Positions 12,149-22,920 of a DNA stretch of 64,000 nt are shown piece by piece. The translations under genes were made by a program, and so were the position numbers. Origin of the DNA: Dichomitus squalens LYAD-421 SS1. Taxonomy: Eukaryota > Basidiomycota > Agaricomycetes > Polyporales > Polyporaceae. Under the pieces are notes generated by a model. That model worked only from the letters and a program-made list of their open reading frames with translations, had not been told where the DNA came from and made no database searches. The stretch is from NCBI RefSeq assembly GCF_000275845.1, contig NW_006766889.1:4798-68797 (forward strand), read 5' to 3'. Position 1 is the stretch's first letter. Each line of letters starts with the position of its first letter.

Positions 12149-12801
12149 TCATTTTCCCTTGGTAATCCCGCGGTCCGGAGATAACTCTGGGAACCTCGCC
12201 CGTTGTGCACCCGTAGCCCGTAAATTCCACCCCGCATCGATCACCTTCTGGGGCGGTCGGGGGGAGGGAGGGACGAGGCCGGGGACGAGGAGCGAATTTG
12301 GGCGTGACACTCCCAGGCTGGGGATATCTGGTGATGTCGCCGTCTCTCCACCGGCAGAGCAAGCCCAGGCTGCCGCCCCGTCCTTTCCTTCCTCCCTCCG
12401 CTGCCCGCTCCCCTCCTTGTCCACGTCCCGCCCAGACGTCTTCCTCCTCCCCCGGGGGCGCCGCGTGCTCAGCCCTCTCCGCCTCAGATAATGCCATTTT
12501 GCTCACATTCGCGCCCTAATCTGCCGTCGCCCACCTCCTTCTCACGACACCCGCCCTCGCCCCCTTCGAATCGTCATCCCTCCCCGGCCTATGTCCGCGT
12601 CTTCAAGTCGCCATGTTCCGCCCTTGCCCTCGCCGACGCCTCCGCCCCCACCGGTTCCCCACGGTCTGAAGCGTAGGCGTGCGCAGACCACGCCCTACGT
12701 GTATGAGGCGAGGGACATGAGCATCGTCGATCAGGCCGCTATTGGTGCGTGTTCCTCAGCTCCCTCCTTTCTAGTTCTTATATGCCCATATCCATACTTG
12801 A
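12149..12801. promoter_or_regulatory. Upstream region of the single-pass membrane protein gene
   Basis: Between 12360 and 12600 the plus strand is strongly pyrimidine-rich (runs of CCTTCCTCC and CCCCTCC), a feature often found just upstream of transcription starts in basidiomycetes. Possible start codons at 12591 and 12718 lie here; the reading frame from 12591 is proline-rich and does not look like a signal peptide. Function inferred from position and composition only. Confidence 0.35.
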
Positions 12802-14216
12802 ATGAATCGTTGCAACGTCTTACGCTTGTTTCCCGTCTCTTGCTCTCGTATTCGTTCGCGACGCGATCTTCGTCGGTATACGCGCTGGGATCCAACAGAC
12901 GATGCTGCAACAAGATGTCAACTCGACTCGGGCAACGACGTGATATCTTGCTTCCCCAACTCCTCGACCGTGTTCGCGCAAGATGAATGGGCCACATTTG
13001 TCTGTACGTCGCGTCCTTCCACCTTTTCCCCATACGCTTCGGGTCGTGATACATTCGCCGTGCACAGGGAACAGCAGGCTCCCCCAGTGGGCACAGACAA
13101 ATCTCGTCAACATATACCTCTTTCAAGCCGATACTGGACTTCCGGTCACAAATCAGACCAACGTCACCAATCCTTCTGGCAGGGCTGGTCAGATCCATTT
13201 TCAAGTCGACGACGCTTGGTGGGGCTCAAGAGGTAGCGAATGGAACGGCCAGAACCTGTCTCATCCCTTTTACTTCCTCATCACTCGCAATGACAAGGAT
13301 ATAGAGAACACAGACATTCCTCAGTCGACTTTCACAGCCGTTCGTAAGTACTGTCCATCTCCGTCCCATCGTTCGTATGTCTGAATGTGACACAGAAACG
13401 ACGTTCGCCAGTTCCGTCATCGCCTCTATGAGCTCAGCTTCTGCGGCCTCCGCCTCGTCTGCGTCGGCAGCCTCTGCATCAGCGGCTTCTGCATCATCTG
13501 CATCGGCCGCTTCGGCTTCGCTCTCTTCGCTTTCTTCGAGATCTCACCTTTCTGGGTCGGCAGCTCCCACCGCAACCGGAACTGGCGCAGTTGGTGGTCC
13601 GAGCGCGAACATCCAACCCGGCGGTGGTTCATCATCGTTCCCGAAGTGGGCTATCGCGGTGATCGTCGTTCTGGGCTTCCTCGCGCTCGTCGCCTTCGGC
13701 ATCCTCGCTTTCTACATCGTGCGGCGCCTGCGCCAGCGACGTGATGGTAGGCTCTCACACCGCAGTTCCATGGGTTCATCGACGCCCATGATGGCGAATG
13801 TAGAACGTGGTGGACCCACATCGCCCATGCTAGGCCCTGCGGCACTCGCTGGCGGGGGTGCAGCTGCTGGATATGGCGCCGGAATGTACAGCGACCGGGC
13901 ACCGTCGCCCGGCGGCGGGCACGATGGCGCGTCGATGATCTCACGGACAAGCGATACCGGGCCGTTCTCGGGTGCGGACGCGGCGATTATGGCTAATGCG
14001 TTCCGACAAGCTCTCCGGAAACCCGACTTCGCTGACACGCCTGTCGAAGAAGGCGAGAGCCCGGACGAGCCGCCTCAGCCGTCCCGCGCGGAGCTGCTCA
14101 GCCAGGAGCTTGCTGAGGAGGGACGCGATATACGCAGCGTGGGCTCGTCGAGAGGTGTACGTGTCGAGACGCTGAGCGACAGCGGCGACGATGCAGCAAC
14201 AGTGCAAGATCACTAG
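12802..14216 (+). CDS. Fungal single-pass (type I) membrane protein, Ser/Ala-rich stalk
   Basis: Phase-checked exons end at 13003 and continue 13068-13343 and 13396-14216. The extracellular part begins with RWDPTDDAATRCQLDSGNDV and has several N-glycosylation sequons, then a WNSRLPQWAQTNLVNIYLF segment and a VDDAWWGSRG block. A low-complexity Ser/Ala stalk follows (codons from about 13436). A transmembrane helix (WAIAVIVVLGFLALVAFGIL) comes next, then a basic stop-transfer RRLRQRR and a long cytoplasmic tail rich in Ser, Gly and acidic residues ending TVQDH. The layout resembles fungal wall-stress or signalling membrane proteins, but I recognise no named family. The N-terminus is uncertain: the ATG at 12802 is in frame but gives no clear signal peptide, so an upstream first exon was probably missed. 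Confidence 0.7.
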
Positions 14217-14973
14217 AGCCGGTGGTCGTCGGACAGTTCTGTGCTGCTTAGTCTGAAATGGCATGACCTCCTGCAGTCTCACATGCAGACTGTATTCTGC
14301 CACTGTACGTCTTCCGTCGCATTGATGTCTCGTCTCATGCCCTTCCGCTGTCGTCGCTACTGCTGTTGTCCACGTTTACGTTTGTCCTTCGTCTTTCGAT
14401 ATCGTCTTTGGGGTATGTTGAGGGTGTCCCCTTCCTCCCGTCGTCGACAAATCGCGTTAGAGTAATCACTACGCCGCATTCAGCCCTGCCCCTTCCTTGC
14501 GCTTCCCCATCTCTGCCTCCGCCGGTGCCCTCCCCTTCTATCCTCACCATCGTCGCATCCGCACTACCCTCCTCCCGCTGGTCATTATAGCTTATTGTAC
14601 CACGGACTATTAATAGCCACAAAGATGTTCCAACCGCCTTTGGGCTATGGACCCTTCGAATTTTCATCCCTGCTACCCTTTATACCTGCTCCATACGCAT
14701 CTTGGAATCCGCCACAATGTGACCGCGCACTCGCAGTTCGTGGGCCGTCCGCTCGTTTATCGCCACCACCGAATCCTCGATCCCGCCAACTCCTCAGCGT
14801 TCGCTCGCGAGGACCGGCGCGCCGCCCGCATGCTAAACTGCCCTCCCACCCAGCTGGCCGGCCGGGCTGTTGCTCTCCCGACGCTTGCGCCGGTGCACCG
14901 CAGTTGGCCTTCCGCTCCAAGGCTTTTTCTGGCTCTTCCCAGCGTCGGGTACCGGTTCCTGTTCCTACCCCGC
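14217..14973. other. Unassigned, pyrimidine-rich plus strand
   Basis: Downstream of the membrane protein gene the plus strand stays C/T-rich. Frames such as the one beginning at 14647 run through it but are biased by composition and resemble no family. It could be the 5' part of an unrecognised gene or a non-coding transcript. No firm feature. Confidence 0.3.
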
Positions 14974-15897
14974 GGTCTCGGTCTCGGCTCTTTTTCCTCA
15001 ACGTACCTTCCCCGCATGCGGTCATTGGTCATCCGAGCATATGGTCTTCCGCCAGGAATTAATGCGCCCCCTGTTCCCGACGATGCGAACTCGCTGGACG
15101 ACTGGGCGTTGCGGGAGCCCGTCTGTTTCTTTCCTCCTTCCGAGGCTCGTACCCGAGCATCGCTCCCCCCTATCTCCCTTCCTCGCCTTCCTTCCCTCTC
15201 CTGACTTTGCTCACCTGCGTCTCGCTCATCGTCCTCTTGCCTGTACCTCCATCGCTGCCGCCCCATGTCGTTCTTGAACATTCCAAAAAGAGTGGTCTCC
15301 CCTTCGCGTTCGTGACCACCGTTTTCTTCTGGGTTTGACTTCATGCCGCCGCAATCCCAACTCGTCGTCCAGCGTGGCTCGACGTCCTACGCTCCTTTTG
15401 TCCTTCACCGATCACCGATAATTATTATGCAGGCCGTCAGATCAGTCCCTCGTCCCCCTCCCCTCCCCCAGCAACCCTGTGGAATGTTACAATATGCGCG
15501 CGATTGAGGACATGGTTGCGACTACTAGTGTGTGACGTATGCGCTTCGCTCCACAGTCAACTATGATGGCCGTGGACGTTGTGGAGCGGGTGGAGTGCTG
15601 GTTCGCACGGCCGACTTGTTTGGAAACTTCTTTGCGGTTTCGTCGCCGCGGTGATATCATAAGGATATGTTTGAATGGACGCCGCTGGCGGTACTGTTTG
15701 GATTCGGCTTCGGGAACGGTATGTGTGGGACTGGCGTGCTAAGATTATGTGCAATCGTATGCGGTTCCAGTAGCTAGAGCAACAGTAGCAGGTCCACAAG
15801 AATGGACCCGGGTTACTCGGGAGTCTCGTAGCACTCGGTCTGAGCTGCCTGTATATTGAGATGGCTTCCGCGTCGACGTCATTTGCTCGTATCTCAA
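14974..15897. repeat. 924-bp direct repeat, copy 1 (left of assembly gap)
   Basis: This segment, from GGTCTCGGTCTCGGCTC to CGTATCTCAA, recurs at 15956-16879 with the same length and, wherever compared, the same bases (constant offset 982). It stops exactly where the N-run begins. This is the pattern left when two overlapping contig ends are scaffolded without being merged. Confidence 0.9.
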
Positions 15898-15955
15898 NNN
15901 NNNNNNNNNNNNNNNNNNNNNNNNNNNNNNNNNNNNNNNNNNNNNNNNNNNNNNN
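15898..15955. other. Assembly gap, 58 N
   Basis: A run of 58 undetermined bases separates the two identical 924-bp copies. Open frames spanning it are artefacts. Confidence 0.99.
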
Positions 15956-16879
15956 GGTCTCGGTCTCGGCTCTTTTTCCTCAACGTACCTTCCCCGCATG
16001 CGGTCATTGGTCATCCGAGCATATGGTCTTCCGCCAGGAATTAATGCGCCCCCTGTTCCCGACGATGCGAACTCGCTGGACGACTGGGCGTTGCGGGAGC
16101 CCGTCTGTTTCTTTCCTCCTTCCGAGGCTCGTACCCGAGCATCGCTCCCCCCTATCTCCCTTCCTCGCCTTCCTTCCCTCTCCTGACTTTGCTCACCTGC
16201 GTCTCGCTCATCGTCCTCTTGCCTGTACCTCCATCGCTGCCGCCCCATGTCGTTCTTGAACATTCCAAAAAGAGTGGTCTCCCCTTCGCGTTCGTGACCA
16301 CCGTTTTCTTCTGGGTTTGACTTCATGCCGCCGCAATCCCAACTCGTCGTCCAGCGTGGCTCGACGTCCTACGCTCCTTTTGTCCTTCACCGATCACCGA
16401 TAATTATTATGCAGGCCGTCAGATCAGTCCCTCGTCCCCCTCCCCTCCCCCAGCAACCCTGTGGAATGTTACAATATGCGCGCGATTGAGGACATGGTTG
16501 CGACTACTAGTGTGTGACGTATGCGCTTCGCTCCACAGTCAACTATGATGGCCGTGGACGTTGTGGAGCGGGTGGAGTGCTGGTTCGCACGGCCGACTTG
16601 TTTGGAAACTTCTTTGCGGTTTCGTCGCCGCGGTGATATCATAAGGATATGTTTGAATGGACGCCGCTGGCGGTACTGTTTGGATTCGGCTTCGGGAACG
16701 GTATGTGTGGGACTGGCGTGCTAAGATTATGTGCAATCGTATGCGGTTCCAGTAGCTAGAGCAACAGTAGCAGGTCCACAAGAATGGACCCGGGTTACTC
16801 GGGAGTCTCGTAGCACTCGGTCTGAGCTGCCTGTATATTGAGATGGCTTCCGCGTCGACGTCATTTGCTCGTATCTCAA
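15956..16879. repeat. 924-bp direct repeat, copy 2 (right of assembly gap)
   Basis: Second copy of 14974-15897. It begins at the first base after the gap and continues without interruption into unique sequence at 16880, 18 bases before the left end of the Tc1/mariner-like element at 16898. No convincing gene lies inside. The same 195-codon antisense frame seen in copy 1 is present in part but is low-complexity (Arg/Glu/Gly). Confidence 0.9.
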
Positions 16880-16897
16880 GCCGTTCAGCAGTAAGGT

Positions 16898-17580
16898 TAC
16901 AGTCATACACGGGTCCTCGGGACACCATGGGTCCTCGGGACACTGCGCATTTTCTGACCCTCCCTCTATCCTACTACCTCAGGTTTCTGTATATATCTAT
17001 ATAGACTTCTTACAGCTCACCTCTCCTCAAATTTCATCAGAGGCGACCCAGAAGTGAAGTCACCAGCCCAGTTTCTGTACAAGATTTACACGAAAACCAA
17101 ATCTGGGACTGGTTCCCGCCCAAATCTATACTCACCGTGCCCATGGGCGTGCCCCATTTCTGGTGTACAACAAGGCGACATATATCTCCTTCTCTCAGCA
17201 ACTTTATATGGTGAGATTTTGACACTGAGCCCTGATAGTCATCGACACAGTGTGGAAGGGTAGTTCTTTCGCTCAAGCAATCGGGCGTTTAGATGTCCAC
17301 ATACCATATCTGGGCTCGGCTATCCTCGGCAACAGCAATTTTGTTCCATACGAGGGAATTAAGCGCTGTCCCGAGGACCGAGGGACGTGCGATAAGAGAA
17401 ATTTGGGATGATTGTCCCCGATCCCTCTCACACATAGTTGGATTACCATGAAACTTAGGCGTGCAATGCCTTGTTGTGTACCATACATGATGGCATTGTC
17501 CGATATGGGCTGCACAGGTAGGGGATGGTTTGGGATGAGCGACAACATTTGACTGTCCCGAGGACCCGTGTATGACTGTA
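16898..17580. mobile_element. Tc1/mariner-like non-autonomous element C (683 bp)
   Basis: Perfect 27-bp terminal inverted repeats, 16898-16924 and 17554-17580, begin TACAGTCATACACGGG. A terminal TA followed by CAGT is typical of Tc1/mariner elements, where TA is the duplicated target. The inner TIR motif GGGTCCTCGGGACA is repeated at about 16929-16941, and an inverted partial copy occurs near 17368. Frames inside are short and show no DDE transposase motif, so the unit would need a transposase in trans. Confidence 0.75.
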
Positions 17581-18211
17581 CGGGTGCGCAACGCCTCTGC
17601 CGCAGCCCATTCATGTGATCGTTAGGACATGAAATCGCTGACTCGACCGACGGCCTTGCAGTCCGTATTTCGAGCAAATAGCATTGACTGGCGGGGGGAC
17701 ACCGTGCTCTCCTGGATCGGGCCCGAAAACCCTGGAGAAAGACCATAATCATTCGGATCGGTGTCGTACTATTGTGCCTCTGTCCGTCGATCTCGAAGGC
17801 GGTAGGACGCCGGATGTTCTTCGGTACGGTGACACTGCACAATTGGATATGAAGCAAAGCCATTCGAATCTGTATTACAGCACCTACAGGACGTCTCGAC
17901 GAGTACACGAGCAATTACTAGGATGTCAGAAGGAGATAAGAGAAGGAACGTGTGATATATGATACAATGCCGCCCACTTTCCCGTGTCTATATGGTTGCA
18001 AGATGCGCTGCAGAAGCGTCTCGACTCGACTCTAATGCATGGGAATGTGAAAGCACTACATATGCATGGAAGCGGTGCACGCATGAGATATTGTGTTGAG
18101 CCAGCGTCCGTCCGCGACCCGTTTTGCCCCGCGCGGACCCGCCCAACCCGACCGCGAGCAACCCGTGCGGCTCGTGAATAGCAGCGTGGAACGGAACGCT
18201 CGCCCGTCGTG
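17581..18211. other. Intergenic, no gene
   Basis: Lies between element C and the 3' end of the mitochondrial carrier gene. A 213-codon minus-strand frame crosses from here into element C but has no domain character. Nothing else seen. Confidence 0.45.
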
Positions 18212-19637
18212 TCATGAAAAACCGGATCGATGGTTGAGATACCGCACAAGCATCTCGTATCTGTGAAAGAGAAAGAAAAAAGGCGGAGTAAGCGATCGTC
18301 CAACCCGCTCTCTTCCGCAAAGGTGGGCAGAGTTACGCACGTTAGCATCGTCACCGCACTGTTTGGCACGGTCCTCACGAGGTTAACCGACAGCCCCCGG
18401 TAGAGCGCGCGCCAGCCCTCCTGCTTCACGATGTGTATCGTCGTCCGAACCAGGCCACGGCGCCCCCGCTCACGGCTGTCTCCGTTCTCGCTGAGCGGGC
18501 GTTTCTCCGTCTGGAAACGCGTTCGTACGACTTCGTGGGGGTATGTCACGATTGAGGCAGTCATCTTCGCAACGGCTGAGCACCCGAGGATTTGGGATAC
18601 TGTCAGGGGCTCGTGACGCTCACGGCCTCATAATTCCGCTTCAGTTTAGTGGCACGCGACCTGGTATGCAGCACACTGCACTCACCCGCTACGCGTTTGA
18701 GATGCTCGTACAGGGGAAACTGTACTGCAACGTGCGTGATCCCAAGCAGGCTGGGCAGAAGGCCACGGAAGAACGCCCGCCAGCCCTCGGTGCGATAAAT
18801 AGTCAATGCCGCATCTAGCGTATGTCTATATCGGCCTTCTTCTCGTGGTTGTGTCTACAGAACCCCACCACGTCCGATCCTTAGTTTGCACGCCGACTCG
18901 TACGATCGGTGACAGAGGAGGAACGCACCATGAAGCGGGTCTTGATGACCCAAAGAGGATTGGTACATATCGTGCTCGTCGCGCCCGCCGTCATCGCCGA
19001 GAGGATGTGCAGCGTCCACGGGTGCTCGCGCGCGAGAGGCTGGTAGCCTTTGACCTGCGCCGCGGGGTACAGACGCCGCGCACCGTCGACCTCGTTCGAA
19101 GGCCGTTCGCCAAAATGTCTCTTGATCCCATCGTAGACGGCGAAGTAGATCGCCCAGGTCGGCAGGTAGCCCAGGATCGTCGGACCAAGCCCCCGATAGA
19201 GCCCGCGGAAGCCATCGTGTTGGAGGATGCTCTTGACGGTCGCTGGGAGACGCAGGGGGAGGAGGACGTACGTTGAGCTCGGGTCATCCTACGGACGCAA
19301 GAAAGGAGGAAGGTGCGCGTCGCGAGGACAGACGCGAGTTTTTGGGAAGGTTGAAGTTCTCACCGACCACGCCCTGGTAGGCTTCATGTCCGTGGACCGC
19401 GCGCTGCGCCTGGAGCTTGGTCTTGATCACGTCCAGCGGGCAGGTCGCTACGCTGGCGACGAGGCCGCCTCCCGCGCCAGCTGTGTCGTGTCGTGTCGGT
19501 TTTGCGGACGGACGGGGAGCGGAGTGGAGTTAAGGGAAGGCACGCGAATGGTGAGATTTGCGTTAGGTTTCGCGGCCTGGGGCATGGCGGAAAGGGTGCT
19601 GCTCACCGATCATGCTGTTTGCGCTTTTCGAAGGCAT
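18212..19637 (-). CDS. Mitochondrial carrier, NAD+ transporter type (YIA6/NDT1-like)
   Basis: Inner-membrane SLC25 carrier, probably importing NAD+ (YIA6/YEA6 group); the related pyrimidine-nucleotide and FAD/folate carriers are alternatives. Phase-checked exons on the minus strand: 19607-19637, 19364-19480, 18929-19242, 18686-18854, 18341-18599, 18212-18260, giving 312 aa. The three signature repeats are visible: CPLDVIKTKLQAQ with GFRGLYRGLGPTILGYLPTW; NPLWVIKTRFM with GWRAFFRGLLPSLLGITHVA; and YPHEVVRTRFQTEK with GWRALYRGLSVNLVRTVPNS. Each carries PX[DE]XX[KR] or its close variant. Pro-Leu-Trp-Val in repeat 2 and Pro-His-Glu in repeat 3 point to the NAD+/FAD/pyrimidine branch. The start at 19637 encodes MPSKSANSMIAGAGGGLVAS, so the protein begins almost directly with helix 1. 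Confidence 0.88.
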
Positions 19638-20165
19638 CCCTCAAGGTAGGGGCCGCAAGAAGTGCGGCGAAGTGGTGAGGGACACCCGCTGTGTCGTACG
19701 TTGCCGAGGACGATGAGGAAGTTATGGGTTTGCAACAAGAAGATAAGTGATGTATTGAATTACAGCGGGGTACGGCTCAGGCAAAGTATACTTCCAGCCC
19801 GTGCCGGTTCCTTCCGTAAGGCGCTATCTATACCATCCATAATTCATTCGTATAGTTCCCGACTCTGCTGAAGCCTGGCATGACATTGCGTTAAGTAGCC
19901 GGTTTCTGGGCCGTCTTGGATGCTACTATAATGGATCCTCGTGATCTCTACTGGATGGAGACTGACAGCTATGGGCGCAGCGGCTTACTCAGGCTGTACT
20001 CATGCTACGCCATACTAACTTAGATATACTCCATTGGGAAGGGGCACTTGGACAATCACAGAAGTCTGTCCGAGCGTTATATAAGTCCTTCCTTTGCCAG
20101 GCTCTCCGGACGCTCCCTATCCGCTCGCCTCGCCTTTCCTGAGCTTCGTGAACGAACTGAACAAC
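19638..20165. promoter_or_regulatory. Divergent spacer between NAD+ carrier and DUF427 genes
   Basis: 528 bp between two divergent start codons; it must contain both 5' regions. Frames inside are short and on the wrong strands. No specific motif recognised. Confidence 0.4.
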
Positions 20166-20709
20166 ATGGTCAAGGCATCGCTCAATGGCGTCGTTCTCGC
20201 CGAGTCCGACAACACCGTCGTCGTCGAGGGAAACCACTACTTCCCTCCGGACGCCGTGAACACTTCCGTGCTCACTCAGTCCAGCACGCAGTGAGTATCG
20301 TCGTAAGGTGTCCCAGCCCTTTTTTGCCCCTCACCTCGTTTTGTACTGTCACATGCAGCACTACGTGCCCGTGGAAGGGGTGAGCAGTCGCAATATGGGG
20401 AATGAGAGTGTTCATGATTTACTCCTCGAGAAACAAACAGCGTTGCTTCCTACTATAATGCCACTATCGGGGGTAAGACGGAAGTGAATGATGTTGCTTG
20501 GTACGTGACGAATGCCTCATGGGGCCTGCGTCAGGTCGTTACACATTCGAATGGGAACAGGTATTACCCAGAGCCCAAGGAGAAGGCTCAAAACATCAAG
20601 GACTATGTCGCATTCTACAAGGTATCTAATTTCATGTTCTCATGTTCCATTTATTGTGGCCCCAAATGACTGATTTGGCACGGAACAGAATAAGGTCGCC
20701 TTCCAGTGA
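20166..20709 (+). CDS. DUF427 domain protein
   Basis: Small single-domain protein of 95 aa, function unknown. Phase-checked exons: 20166-20290, 20359-20379, 20441-20500, 20561-20621, 20689-20709. The product has the DUF427 signature: VKASLNGVVLAESDNTVVVE, then NHYFPPDAV, then THTTCPWKGVASYYNATIGG, and near the end VAWYYPEPKEKAQNIKDYVAF. Two exons are only 21 bp long (20359-20379 encodes the conserved CPWKG turn; the last encodes NKVAFQ). An in-frame ATG upstream at 20094 exists, but 20166 matches the usual family start. Confidence 0.9.
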
Positions 20710-20999
20710 TGAACTGGCCAAATACAGAGATGCGTTGGTGAAGTGTTGTACGATATGAGCGGATGTGATTTGCGATGACTCCAGCATGTTCAACGACTGA
20801 ACAGGCTATCATCTTTTTCGAATGCACGCAGTCATGCTCAATAGACCGGTATCCGCGAACGCCCCTGCAGGAAGTATACTGTATTATCTGACGTGACATG
20901 AAGCATTCCACGCGGGCGTGTAAGGGTATAACCAAGCACAAGGGCGTATAAGATATCGTAATCATGGCAAACCGTGACGCATGGCGACTGTACTGCCTT

Positions 21000-22486
21000 T
21001 TATTGGGCCTTCCCGGCCTTCTGTCGTTCGGCTACCCACCACTACAGATTTTTGTGAGCAATAGCTCGCATGTACACACGAAAGCGCATGTAACGAACGC
21101 ACCTCGAAGGTCCTCTTGATCCCCTCCTCGAGCCCCACTTGCGGCTCGTAACCTAGCACCCTCCGTGCCCTATCGATGTTGAAGCAACGCCATGCGCATG
21201 AGTATGTGACACGGTACCGCGTAAAGCCCGGCTCCTTCCCGACCATCCATGCCCACCACTCCGCCGCGCTCGCAAGGATGAACCCGAGCTGCTGGGGCAG
21301 GATCCATCTCCGTTTGTTATTCGGCTGCTGGAAGTGGTTGTCAAAGAAGCCGTACACCAGCCGGGGCAGGTCCCAAAAGCCCGTCGGCTCGCCGTTCGTG
21401 ATAAAGAAAACCTGCCCGGCGACTTGCAGCGGGGACACCGTCTCCCGCGCGAGCGCGGCCTCAGAGAACTGATCAAACTTGCCCCGGATGGCAGGGCGGG
21501 GTACTGGGGCCTTGTAGTCCGGGTTTTCCCAGTTCGCCTTGATCTGCTCGGCGTTCGGGGGCGGGTCAACGTACGGGCCGAGCGGACGGGCGAGAGAGGT
21601 AGGCACCCGCCGTCGCGGGAGGGTGGCGCTGATAGGGGGCAGCGCGATGTCGAGTTCGTCCTTGACGCGGAGAGCATCTTTCTCAGAGGTGGGGATGAGC
21701 CTGTCGGCGGCGAGGAGGTGAGCGTATGCGCAGTTGCCAACGTACGTCCAGTCGAAAAGGTTCGTGTTGTCGCCCAATTGGATGTGCGATTGGCCGCGCT
21801 GCCAAACCTGGAATAGACCCGCAATCATTTGCCGGTCACCGGGCCTGGTCCGAAGGGACATAGGGCGGTCGGTGAGACGTGCGCTGGAAGCTCGGAAACA
21901 AGGAAGACTCACCCGAAGATGCCCGCTGGCCGTAGCGCGACGGTGTAGAGACCGCCCTTGCCGTTGGCCGCCAGCACAATCTCCTCCGCCTTCGCCTTGG
22001 ACTCGTTATAGGGATCCATCGCCTTCTCGGGCCCGGGTATCCTCTCGTCGACGTCGATCAAATCACTGCCGTCGAAGACCACGCCAGCAGAGCTTGTGTA
22101 CACGAGCTTGGGCACGCCGTTCGCCACCGCGGCATTGATGACAGCTTGGGTACCGTCAACATTAACCTTCCAGTAGAGCGCAGGGTCGTCAAGGCCATGA
22201 AGAGGTGACGCCGTATGGATGATGCATGTCGCGCCGCTCTGTACGGCATTTTCCATTGAGTTTACGGAGAGCACTAATTGGGCAACCGTGGACGCACCTT
22301 GCGCAACGCGTCCGAGACCTGCTCCTCCTCGCTGATGTCGCCCGAGTAGAACGGCACGTCGTGGTGACGCTGAACGATGTCGAACACCGACACAGAGTCC
22401 CCGCGAGCGAGGAGGGCCTCTACGACGTGCCGTCCAAGGAAGCCGCTGCCGCCGATAACCAAGTAGATGTCTCGCTTGCCAGACAT
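21000..22486 (-). CDS. ERG26: Sterol-4-alpha-carboxylate 3-dehydrogenase (C-3 sterol dehydrogenase)
   Basis: NAD(P)-dependent decarboxylating dehydrogenase that removes the C-4 carboxyl during ergosterol synthesis, acting in the ER demethylation complex with Erg25 and Erg27. Phase-checked exons: 22298-22486, 21913-22238, 21103-21844, 21000-21041, giving 432 aa. An extended-SDR fold is clear: the N-terminal YLVIGGSGFLGRHVVEALLA nucleotide-binding loop, KSGATCIIHTASP, KLVYTSSAGVVFDG, and the catalytic Y-N-E-S-K (YxxxK) followed by the ALRPAGIFGPGDRQMI block characteristic of 3-beta-HSD/Erg26. A hydrophobic stretch near LGFILASAAEWWAWM may associate with membrane. The C-terminus is EWWVAERQKAGKAQ. 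Converges with the DUF427 gene, leaving 290 bp. Confidence 0.93.
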
Positions 22487-22920
22487 GATAGGGTGTGCAG
22501 GGAAAGAAAGAGGGAGATCTGTGTGCCTAGTGGAGAGGAGGGGGCGTGTGGGGAGGAGGAAGCGTTCCTGGCCTCGGGCTGCTCCAGAAATACGCGTTCT
22601 CGGACCACTTGTCCATTTCCCTGCTCGTTTCCCCATTTGGACAACCATCAGCCGCTCTCGGCCACGAGGCTCCCAACTGTTCAAGAACTACTCACAAGTG
22701 GTCGCTCAATTCCCGAACCTTCATCTCATAGGCTTACTGGACAACATGGGCCTTGGTCGTTATGTATCATGAAAATAGTAGATATGGATATACAACGGAC
22801 TTAGAGCCGCGAAGTGCCCCATCATAGTAAGGCCTCCGATCATACAGCGCGTGCTCGAACATCACCGAGTCGCGACTCGCTTTCCGCACGCCGGTCTGCA
22901 GGCAAAGTACGGGTAGTTCT

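Noticed and set aside
12591..12746. Proline-rich first exon candidate (start at 12591) for the single-pass membrane protein
   Set aside because: It is not a signal peptide, and I found no acceptor that joins it in the right frame to the extracellular domain. Kept only as an uncertainty.
14757..15344. 195-codon minus-strand frame, Arg/Glu/Gly-rich, repeated in part after the gap
   Set aside because: Composition mirrors a pyrimidine-rich opposite strand; no domain, and it disagrees with local gene style. The second copy exists only because of the assembly duplication.
17273..17914. 213-codon minus-strand frame overlapping element C, considered as a transposase remnant
   Set aside because: No DDE/D motif, no helix-turn-helix, and the frame runs beyond the element's right end; best explained by chance.
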